Source: Halococcaceae archaeon (GTDB lineage: Archaea > Halobacteriota > Halobacteria > Halobacteriales > Halalkalicoccaceae). From it: a DNA stretch of 6,173 nt. Below are positions 1 through 5,515 of the stretch, one piece after another. Position numbers and translations under genes: made by a program. The notes under the pieces are model-generated. The model was not told where the DNA came from. It was given only the letters and a program-made list of their open reading frames with translations, and did not search any database. Location: positions 1 to 6,173 of the forward strand of contig SKWB01000355.1 in NCBI GenBank assembly GCA_007129135.1, given 5' to 3'. How positions within the stretch are numbered: the first letter of the stretch is position 1; each line of letters opens with the position of its first letter.

Positions 1-83
1 ACCCCTTCTCCGCGCAGTGTCCGATCGCACTCTCGCGCACGTGCAAGCGCCATCCCTACTCGATTTCACCTCCACCGTAGGGT

Positions 84-230
84 ATGGTCAGAATCTCGAC
101 GATCGTGATCGTTCTCGCCATCGTCCTCGGGATCGGTCTCATCCCGATCCCCGTACTGCCCGGTGTTGGCCTCCTCGTCGGGCTCTCGGGGATCGTCCTC
201 GGGATCGTCCTTCGTGTGCTCGGCTACTGA
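84..230 (+). CDS. Small hydrophobic membrane protein, 48 residues, function unknown
   Basis: I do not recognise a named family with certainty. The product is almost wholly hydrophobic: a first membrane segment at about residues 4-20, a Pro/Gly turn at 21-29 (IPIPVLPG region), and a second segment at about 29-46, ending in LRVLGY. This suggests a two-helix hairpin in the cytoplasmic membrane. The pattern of hydrophobic stretch, P-x-P-x-x-PG and hydrophobic stretch resembles short haloarchaeal hypothetical membrane proteins and, loosely, part of DUF456 proteins. Third codon positions are mostly G or C in this frame, more so than in the antisense frame, which would instead give an Asp-rich protein. 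That is the main argument that this strand is coding. The start is the first ATG; no clear Shine-Dalgarno or TATA element precedes it. It is separated from the next gene by 299 bases, so no operon partner is evident. Confidence 0.55.
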   Translation: MVRISTIVIVLAIVLGIGLIPIPVLPGVGLLVGLSGIVLGIVLRVLGY

Positions 231-529
231 ACCGCCGAGGCCACCGGCGACCACGCCGATCAGGTTCCCGAACAGCCCTTGGCCCGACGTTCGATTTACG
301 AGTTCACTGCCAGGTGCGACAACGGAATGACGCCCGCGGGTAGGCTGCGAATCCGATGGCAGTGCGATGACACCGTCCTCGTTCTGTCTACGTTCACGTC
401 CGTCGTGACCTACCGCAGTCCGCGTTGATACTGGTGAGGGTAGATCCAATACTATTCTCAAGGCTCCTACTACCTGAAATCACCACGATTACTTTGATAT
501 CGCTGCCTGGCGTGGTTACACCTGAGAGT
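231..529. other. Intergenic stretch with no supported gene
   Basis: This is 299 bases between the small membrane protein and the winged-helix regulator. Frames on both strands are short or lack an ATG. An antisense frame covering 66-461 begins only with TTG, and over 84-230 it fits codon bias worse than the + strand frame. Base composition is lower in GC than in the transporter operon. Short repeats lie near the right end: ACCTGA at 472-477 and 520-525, and the inverted pair ACCACG (482-487) / CGTGGT (511-516). They surround the region where the regulator's promoter should be, but are too short to call operators. Confidence 0.5.
493..500 (+). promoter_or_regulatory. Possible TATA-like element of the winged-helix regulator
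   Basis: TTTGATAT is centred about 33 bases before the ATG at 530, close to where an archaeal TATA box would lie for a very short leader. The match to a haloarchaeal TATA element is only partial and there is no clear BRE. The inverted pair ACCACG/CGTGGT (482-487, 511-516) brackets it, which would suit autoregulation, but this is weak. Confidence 0.25.
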
Positions 530-862
530 ATGATACGCCGACACGCAGAATGGATGCGGCTGATCGATGAACGCATTCTCGAACTCCTGAAAACGGAGGA
601 TCGGCCACTGGCTTCGAAGGCGATCAAAATCCGTCTCGGAGAGCTCTCTCCACAGTTGGAGTATCCAAAGCAGTACATCGACGCCCGGTTAGATCGGTTG
701 CTCTACCATCGACTCGTCGAAACGGAAGGAGAAGCGTGGCAATACCGCCTCTCCGAGCACGGTGCCTCGTATCTCAACGGGGTGCTCGATGCGAGTGACC
801 TGCCCGCCTCGGTCGAGGAACACCCCGGGAAACCGGAGTTGAAAATCGATCGGATCGACTGA
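530..862 (+). CDS. PhiH1 repressor-like winged-helix transcriptional regulator
   Basis: A 110-residue predicted cytoplasmic DNA-binding protein. The opening MIRRHAEWMRLIDERILELL, followed by a winged-helix core, is the typical start of haloarchaeal proteins annotated as PhiH1 repressor-like. By eye the helices run about 8-20, 26-36 and 46-61; the last (YPKQYIDARLDRLLYHRL) is the likely recognition helix. A wing follows at 62-75 with the usual R-L-S-E-H-G ending, then a helix at 76-88. The tail (about 89-110) is polar and probably disordered. The ATG at 530 is preferred over an upstream in-frame TTG at 425, because homology begins with MIRRHAEWM and the upstream residues do not look like a protein. 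Codon use is less GC-biased than in the transporter genes. It is a lone gene, 520 bases before the transporter and on the same strand. Its targets are unknown; regulation of itself or the operon is a guess. Confidence 0.85.
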   Translation: MIRRHAEWMRLIDERILELLKTEDRPLASKAIKIRLGELSPQLEYPKQYIDARLDRLLYHRLVETEGEAWQYRLSEHGASYLNGVLDASDLPASVEEHPGKPELKIDRID

Positions 863-1160
863 GCACTCGGGCCTGCGAGGTGGCGTACACTGAACTCGAC
901 GCGAGCGCGACTTCGAACCAACGCTGGGGGTGATCCTGGCGAACCATCTGGGTATCCTGTGACCGACTCCCCTTCGACTCACTCGACGATCAGCGGGGCG
1001 CAGTACATTTGAATGCGGAGTAACGACCAGGTGCCCCGTTCACTCGGGGGAGTGAGGATCCTCGAAGCCGAACAGCGGGACGGTGATTTCGAGAAACGAT
1101 TCCACGAGCGTCGCTAGTACAGCGACCGCTCACACCAGCTCAAATGCTATCTCGAAGTTC

Positions 1161-1177
1161 TCCTTGATTTTCAAGGA
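1161..1177. repeat. Perfect short inverted repeat (7-bp stem, 3-base loop)
   Basis: TCCTTGA, then TTT, then TCAAGGA forms a perfect 17-base hairpin or palindrome in the middle of the gene-poor stretch, about 200 bases before the transporter start. It could be a regulator's binding site, a weak terminator stem, or a relic of a mobile element end. Nothing around it decides between these. Confidence 0.45.
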
Positions 1178-1324
1178 ACAGCGGTAGGTGGCTCAGATCG
1201 TGATCGCTCCCAGCCGAGAAAGCGATTCTTCCCTACTGAAAGAGCATCGGGCGCGCACCTGACGAGGCAGTGAGCCACGGTCGGAACCCAGAGCGTCGAG
1301 ACACGAGTCGGGTCGGACGGACTG

Positions 1325-1343
1325 TCCGCCCAATCGGGGCGGA
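1325..1343. promoter_or_regulatory. Inverted repeat beside the transporter promoter, candidate operator
   Basis: TCCGCCC, five bases (AATCG), then GGGCGGA form a perfect 7-bp inverted repeat. It ends only a few bases before the BRE/TATA of the binding-protein gene. A second, overlapping pair, CGGAC (1314-1318) / GTCCG (1324-1328), lies just upstream. A position directly upstream of BRE suits an activator site or a repressor that blocks TFB. Binding is inferred from symmetry and location; no known haloarchaeal operator sequence is recognised. Confidence 0.35.
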
Positions 1344-1346
1344 GTT

Positions 1347-1360
1347 GGGTAACTATATAG
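1347..1360 (+). promoter_or_regulatory. BRE/TATA promoter of the nucleoside transporter operon
   Basis: GGGTAAC (1347-1353) resembles a haloarchaeal BRE and runs into a TATATA core (1354-1359). The TATA centre lies about 26-27 bases before the A of the ATG at 1383, the normal archaeal distance from TATA to transcription start. The transcript is therefore predicted to begin at or next to the start codon, that is, to be leaderless. It should drive all four transporter genes, since no other promoter of this quality is seen downstream. Confidence 0.7.
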
Positions 1361-1382
1361 GAGAGGGCGAGTGTGCTCTACC

Positions 1383-2525
1383 ATGCGCCGCAGAACGTTT
1401 CTCACGACGGTGGGCGCGGGGACGACCGCAGCGACCGCGGGCTGTCTGATCGACGACGACGAGGAGGTCGACCCGGACGACGACACCGCAGACGACGACG
1501 TCACCGACGACACCACGGACGACGCCGACGACACGGACGACGAGGCCGACGATACACCGGAATCGGACGTCACGGTGGGGATGATCTACTCCACCGGCGG
1601 CCTCGGCGACGAGTCGTTCAACGACATGGCCCACTCCGGGATCGAGCAGGCCGAAGCGGACTTCGGTATCGAGTACCAGAACGCCGAACCCGACGCCCCG
1701 GCGGATATGAACGACATGCAGCGGCAGTTCGCCGGCGACGACGATATCGACGTCGTCGTCTGTATCGGCTTCGACCACGAGGCGGACCTCATCGACAACG
1801 CCGAGGAGTTCGCCGACACGCAGTTCGTCCTCGTCGACGCGGTCGTCGAGGCCGACAACGTCGCGAGCTACGTCTTCCGCGAGCACGAGGGCTCGTTCCA
1901 GGTCGGCCACCTCGCCGGGTTGCTGTCGGCGACCGAGTACGCCCACGGCGGCGGCGAGACCGACCCGGACGAGGCGACCGTCGGCTTCGTCGGCGGCGAG
2001 GAGACCTCGCTGATCGAGCGGTTCGAGGCGGGCTACATCGCCGGCGCGCAGTACGCCGACGAGGATATCGAGACGCCCTCGGCCTACGCGGGGAGTTGGA
2101 ACGACCCGACGACGGGCCAGGAGATCGCGGCCAGTATGTACGACGACGGGGCGGACGTCGTCTACCACGCCGCCGGCGGCACCGGCGGTGGCGTCTTCGA
2201 GGCCGCCCAGTCGGCCGAACGCTTCGCCATCGGCGTCGACGACGACCAGTCGGTGAGCGCCGAGGAGTTCAGCGACGTGATCGTCGCGAGCATGATCAAA
2301 CGCGTCGACAACGCGGTCTACGAGTCCGTCGAGGCGATCGTCGAGGAGACCTTCGAGGGCGGGCAAGTGAACGACCTCGGCCTCGAAGAGGAGGGCGTCG
2401 GCGCGATCATCGGCCAGGACTTCGAGGGCGAACTCCCCGAGGAGATCGTCGACGCGCTCGAGGAGTCGCGGGAGGCGATCATCGACGGCGAGATCGACGT
2501 CCCGGACGACCTCGACGGGCTCTGA
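1383..2525 (+). CDS. BMP-family (PnrA/TmpC-like) substrate-binding lipoprotein, probable nucleoside ABC importer
   Basis: A 380-residue extracellular binding protein that should deliver nucleosides to the permeases. It opens with a twin-arginine signal (MRRRTFLTT, RRxFL type) and a lipobox TAGC with Cys21, so it is exported folded by Tat and lipid-anchored, as is usual in haloarchaea. Residues 24-62 form an Asp-rich linker (25 of 39 are Asp or Glu). The BMP domain follows from about 63: GGLGDESFN at 72-80, FVLVDA at 148-153, FREHEGSF at 165-172, VGFVGG at 200-205, RFEAGYIAGA at 213-222, GADVVYHAAGGTGGGVFEAA at 256-275, GVDDDQ at 284-289 and SMIKRVD at 303-309. Asp76/Asn80, Asp152, Asp286 and Lys306 fall where, from memory, PnrA contacts the nucleoside. 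ATG 1383 is chosen over the in-frame GTG at 1371, which lies upstream of the predicted transcript start. It is the first gene of the operon, ending 7 bases before the ATPase. Nucleoside specificity is inferred from family; other BMP ligands are possible. Confidence 0.93.
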   Translation: MRRRTFLTTVGAGTTAATAGCLIDDDEEVDPDDDTADDDVTDDTTDDADDTDDEADDTPESDVTVGMIYSTGGLGDESFNDMAHSGIEQAEADFGIEYQNAEPDAPADMNDMQRQFAGDDDIDVVVCIGFDHEADLIDNAEEFADTQFVLVDAVVEADNVASYVFREHEGSFQVGHLAGLLSATEYAHGGGETDPDEATVGFVGGEETSLIERFEAGYIAGAQYADEDIETPSAYAGSWNDPTTGQEIAASMYDDGADVVYHAAGGTGGGVFEAAQSAERFAIGVDDDQSVSAEEFSDVIVASMIKRVDNAVYESVEAIVEETFEGGQVNDLGLEEEGVGAIIGQDFEGELPEEIVDALEESREAIIDGEIDVPDDLDGL

Positions 2526-2532
2526 GGGATCG

Positions 2533-4188
2533 ATGGACGGGAGCGCCGAGACGCCCGAACCGGGGGTGGGGAGCGAGCGAGCGACGCCGTGGGGTGGAGA
2601 GGAGCCACCCGCCGTCCATCTGGAAGGGATCACCAAGCGGTTTCCGGGCGTCGTCGCGAACGACGACGTCGACTTCACGGTCGATCGGGGGACGATCCAC
2701 GCGCTCGTCGGCGAGAACGGGGCCGGCAAGACCACGCTGATGAACGTCCTCTACGGGCTCTACGAGCCGACGGAGGGTACCGTCTGGATCGATGGCGAGG
2801 CCCGGACGTTCTCCGATCCCGCCGATGCGATGGCCGTCGGCATCGGGATGATCCACCAGCACTTCATGCTCGTCGATACGATGAGCGTCGCCGAGAACGT
2901 CGTCCTCGGTGACGAGCCGAAGAAGTGGGGCGGGCTCGCGACCGACACCGCGCGTGCGGTCGAGGAGACGCGCGAGCTCGCCGAGCGCTACGGCTTCGAC
3001 ATCGACCCGACCGAACGGATCGAGGAGATCAGCGTCGGCGAGCAACAGCGCGTCGAGATCCTGAAGACGCTCTACCGGGGCGCGGAGATCCTGATCCTCG
3101 ACGAGCCGACGGCGGTGCTCACCCCACAGGAAGTCGAGGTGCTGTTCGAGGTCTTGGAGGGCTTGATCGCCGAGGGGAAGACGATCATCTTCATCACGCA
3201 CAAACTCGGCGAGGCCTTACGGGCCGCAGACGAGATCAGCGTGCTCCGCGACGGGAGGCTCGTCGGGACGGTCCCCGCCGGGGAGGCGACCGAGGAGCGA
3301 CTCGCGAGCATGATGGTCGGCCGCGACGTCATCCTCGAGATCGAGAAGCCGCCGTCGACCCGCGGGTCGGCCCTGCTCCGGGTCGACGATCTGGTCGTCG
3401 AGGACGACCGCGGCGTCACGGCGGTCGACGGCGTGGGCTTTGCGGTCCACACCGGCGAGATATTCGGGATCGCCGGTGTCGACGGCAACGGACAGACCGA
3501 GCTCGTCGAGGCGATCACCGGGCTCCGGCCAGTCGAGTCGGGGACGATCACGTTCGACGGGCTAGAGGTCACGGGCACGCCCCGCCGGAGACGGATCGAA
3601 GCCGGCATGGCCTACATCGCGGAGGACCGCCAGAAGCGCAGCCTCGTGATGGAGTACGACCTCCGCCGGAACGGCCTGCTCGGCTGTCAACGGCTCCCGG
3701 CGTTCTCCGACGGGTGGCGGATCGACTGGGGGCGAACCGACGCGTACGTCGAGGACGTGATCACCGAGTACGACGTCCGGCCGCCAAACGCTGCCGCGAT
3801 CGCCCGCTCGCTCTCGGGCGGTAACCAACAGAAGTTCATCGTCGGCCGGGAGTTCGAGCGCGACCCCTCGCTGGTCGTCGCCGCCCAGCCGACCCGGGGC
3901 GTCGATATCGGCTCGATCGAGTTCATCCACGACCGTCTCCTCGAGCTGCGGTCCGACGGAAAGGCCATCCTGCTCGTCTCCTCGAAGCTCGACGAGGTGA
4001 GCCAGCTCTCGGATCGCCTCGCGGTCATGCACGACGGGGAGGTCGTCGCCGTCGTCGATCCGGAGAGCGTGACGGAGGAGGAACTCGGGCTGCTCATGGC
4101 CGGCGAACGTCCGACCGGGCTCGACACCGAGGAGGCGCGCACCGAACGAACGGAGACGCCGCGAGGAGGGGGCGGAGGGGGCCGATGA
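2533..4188 (+). CDS. ABC transporter ATP-binding protein with two nucleotide-binding domains (NupO-like)
   Basis: A 551-residue cytoplasmic ATPase that powers uptake through the two downstream permeases. Two fused ABC domains are visible. Domain 1 (about 28-265) is complete: Walker A GENGAGKTT at 60-68, Q-loop Gln109, signature SVGEQ at 167-171, Walker B ILILDE with Asp190/Glu191, and H-loop His223. Domain 2 (about 281-525) keeps the signature LSGGNQQ (427-433) but lacks the Walker A lysine (GVDGNGQT, 315-322). It has AAQP where DEP is expected (450-453) and Ser484 in place of the H-loop His. This asymmetry is usual in the ribose/nucleoside (RbsA/NupO) class, so one composite site probably hydrolyses ATP. 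The first 27 residues are an acidic extension common in haloarchaea. GAGGG at 2524-2528 serves as a close ribosome site. The last residues (TPRGGGGGGR) are unusual: the +1 frame continues as an acidic tail to a TGA touching the next ATG, so the true C-terminus may be frameshifted. Confidence 0.93.
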   Translation: MDGSAETPEPGVGSERATPWGGEEPPAVHLEGITKRFPGVVANDDVDFTVDRGTIHALVGENGAGKTTLMNVLYGLYEPTEGTVWIDGEARTFSDPADAMAVGIGMIHQHFMLVDTMSVAENVVLGDEPKKWGGLATDTARAVEETRELAERYGFDIDPTERIEEISVGEQQRVEILKTLYRGAEILILDEPTAVLTPQEVEVLFEVLEGLIAEGKTIIFITHKLGEALRAADEISVLRDGRLVGTVPAGEATEERLASMMVGRDVILEIEKPPSTRGSALLRVDDLVVEDDRGVTAVDGVGFAVHTGEIFGIAGVDGNGQTELVEAITGLRPVESGTITFDGLEVTGTPRRRRIEAGMAYIAEDRQKRSLVMEYDLRRNGLLGCQRLPAFSDGWRIDWGRTDAYVEDVITEYDVRPPNAAAIARSLSGGNQQKFIVGREFERDPSLVVAAQPTRGVDIGSIEFIHDRLLELRSDGKAILLVSSKLDEVSQLSDRLAVMHDGEVVAVVDPESVTEEELGLLMAGERPTGLDTEEARTERTETPRGGGGGGR

Positions 4189-4218
4189 CATCGAGACGGG
4201 GGCCGCGTCCGATCGGGC

Positions 4219-4224
4219 GGAGGG
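4219..4224 (+). promoter_or_regulatory. Shine-Dalgarno site of the first permease
   Basis: GGAGGG lies 7 bases before the ATG at 4232 and matches the haloarchaeal anti-Shine-Dalgarno. It supports 4232 as the permease start and internal translation initiation on the polycistronic message. A second GGAGG at 4174-4178 sits 6 bases before another ATG at 4185. Confidence 0.6.
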
Positions 4225-4231
4225 ACGCTGA

Positions 4232-5515
4232 ATGAGCGACTGGCGCGAGCGGGCCGACGCCTCGCTCGACTGGCTCGTCGAGGCGACGGCGGTCCAGCGG
4301 ATCGCCGTCAGCTCGATGGCGCTCGTCTTCGCCGTCCTCGTGGGCGCCGTCCTCGTCTTCGTCTCGGGGTTCGTCGCCGACTGCCCCGACCCGTTCATCC
4401 TGCTGCCGGGGCTCGGCTACGGCTGTTACAACCCGGTCGAGGTCTACGCGACGATGGTCGGCGGGGCGTTCGGGTCGTTCGCCGCCCTGGGCCGGACGCT
4501 CCAGGAGATGACACTGTTGCTCTTCACCGGGCTGTCGGTCGCCGTCGCCTTCCGCGCCGGGCTGTTCAACATCGGTACGCAGGGTCAGATGGTGCTGGGG
4601 GCGCTGGCGGCAGCGCTGACCGTCCTCTCTCTGGGTGAGGTGGTCCCGGAGAACGCCCTCGGCACCCTGATCGTGATCCCCGCCGGGGTCGTCGTCGGCG
4701 CGTTCGTCGGGGGGATCTGGGGGATGATCCCGGGGCTGATGAAGGCGTACGCGGACGCACACGAGGTGATCACGACGATCATGCTCAACTTCGTCGCGAT
4801 GGGGATCGCCTTCTGGCTCGTCCAGAACCACGTCGGGAACTTGGAGACCGACTCGGTCCAGACCCACACGGTCCCGGAGGTCGCCCGCCTGCCGGCGACG
4901 ATCGACGGCTCGCGGTTTTCGCTCTACGCGCTGGTCGGTGCGCTGGTGGCGGCCGTCGGGATCTACTTCCTCTACACCCGCACCGTCCTGGGCTACGAGC
5001 TGCGGACGAGCGGTGTCCAGGAGGCCGCCGCGGAGTACGGCGGGGTGAACGCGAAACGGAACATCGTCACCAGCATGACGCTCTCGGGTGCGCTCGGCGG
5101 CGTCGCCGGGGCGATCTACGTCACGATGGTCCAGTACCGCTGGCAGGACGGCATCCCGCCGCTCGGCTTCGACGGCATCGCGGTCTCGATCCTCGCGGGC
5201 AACAACCCACTCGGGGTGATCCCCGCGGCGCTGCTCTTCGGCGGGATGAAAAGCGGGAGCGTCGCGATCGATCTCTCGCTCGGCGTTCCGAACGAGCTCG
5301 TCGAGGTGCTCAGGGGACTGATCATCCTCTTCATCGCGATGCCGGAGCTCTTCCGGATGATCGGCAAGCGAGCGGGCTACGGCGGCGAGCCCGTGGCGAC
5401 CGACGGCGGCGAGCGAGACGGGAAATCGGCCGGCGGCGAAGTGAAACCGGAACCGGACGGTGACGGGGCGGACCGATCAGCGCGGGACGGCTCCGACGGG
5501 GGCGAAGGCCGATGA
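4232..5515 (+). CDS. ABC transporter permease, NupP-like (BPD_transp_2 family)
   Basis: A 427-residue inner-membrane subunit, one half of the predicted nucleoside channel. A charged N-terminus (1-22) precedes TM1 (about 24-48). Further segments lie at about 92-108, 116-136, 144-168, 178-199, 229-249, 278-300, 313-338 and 355-378. The family hallmark GLFNIGTQGQM is at 110-120, and AHEVITTIMLN at 176-186 is another conserved stretch of this class. RTVLGYELRTSGVQEAAAEYGG (250-271) is the likely cytoplasmic coupling segment that meets the ATPase. The loop after TM1 holds the protein's only two cysteines, Cys51 and Cys65, and is predicted to face outward. Residues from about 382 form a charged, Gly-rich cytoplasmic tail without family motifs, typical of haloarchaea. 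The start is supported by GGAGGG at 4219-4224, and an in-frame TGA directly before the ATG rules out a longer form. The stop overlaps the next start by four bases (ATGA), so translation is probably coupled. Confidence 0.93.
   Translation: MSDWRERADASLDWLVEATAVQRIAVSSMALVFAVLVGAVLVFVSGFVADCPDPFILLPGLGYGCYNPVEVYATMVGGAFGSFAALGRTLQEMTLLLFTGLSVAVAFRAGLFNIGTQGQMVLGALAAALTVLSLGEVVPENALGTLIVIPAGVVVGAFVGGIWGMIPGLMKAYADAHEVITTIMLNFVAMGIAFWLVQNHVGNLETDSVQTHTVPEVARLPATIDGSRFSLYALVGALVAAVGIYFLYTRTVLGYELRTSGVQEAAAEYGGVNAKRNIVTSMTLSGALGGVAGAIYVTMVQYRWQDGIPPLGFDGIAVSILAGNNPLGVIPAALLFGGMKSGSVAIDLSLGVPNELVEVLRGLIILFIAMPELFRMIGKRAGYGGEPVATDGGERDGKSAGGEVKPEPDGDGADRSARDGSDGGEGR

Larger units (their letters stand above)
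863..1346. other. Long intergenic region, no supported gene
   Basis: This stretch lies between the regulator and the transporter promoter. It has mixed codon composition and no frame with a recognisable product. It contains a 34-codon ATG frame at 1013-1117 whose frame stays open after the stop until 1271-1273, which could be the remains of a gene. It also holds the hairpin at 1161-1177 and, at its right end, the inverted repeat at 1325-1343. No T-run typical of a haloarchaeal terminator follows the regulator's stop codon; only a CTCG/CGAG 4-bp pair near 866-879 is seen. No tRNA, CRISPR or intact transposase is visible. Confidence 0.5.

Noticed and set aside
66..461. Minus-strand 131-codon frame with an acidic C-terminus opposite the small membrane protein
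   Set aside because: It begins only with TTG, has no internal ATG, and over 84-230 its third positions are less G/C-biased than those of the + strand frame.
425..529. TTG-initiated 35-residue extension of the winged-helix regulator
   Set aside because: The extension has no family similarity, while the family's typical N-terminus starts at the ATG at 530.
1353..2735. 460-codon open frame on the minus strand opposite the binding protein
   Set aside because: It is the mirror of Asp/Glu and Val codons (GAC/GTC) in a GC-rich gene. It has no recognisable domain, and the + strand carries a full BMP protein with signal peptide and promoter.
1373..2740. 455-codon + strand frame rich in Arg
   Set aside because: This is the out-of-frame reading of the binding-protein gene. 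The Arg/Gly-rich product is the usual frame-shadow signature in haloarchaeal DNA.
3475..3504. Loss of the Walker A lysine in the second ATPase domain as a sign of a broken gene
   Set aside because: The second domain of RbsA/NupO-type ATPases is normally degenerate, and the rest of the domain and the signature are intact, so this is family-typical.
3562..4398. 278-codon minus-strand frame across the ATPase-permease junction
   Set aside because: It runs opposite two clearly recognised genes, lacks family motifs, and is explained by stop-poor GC-rich DNA.
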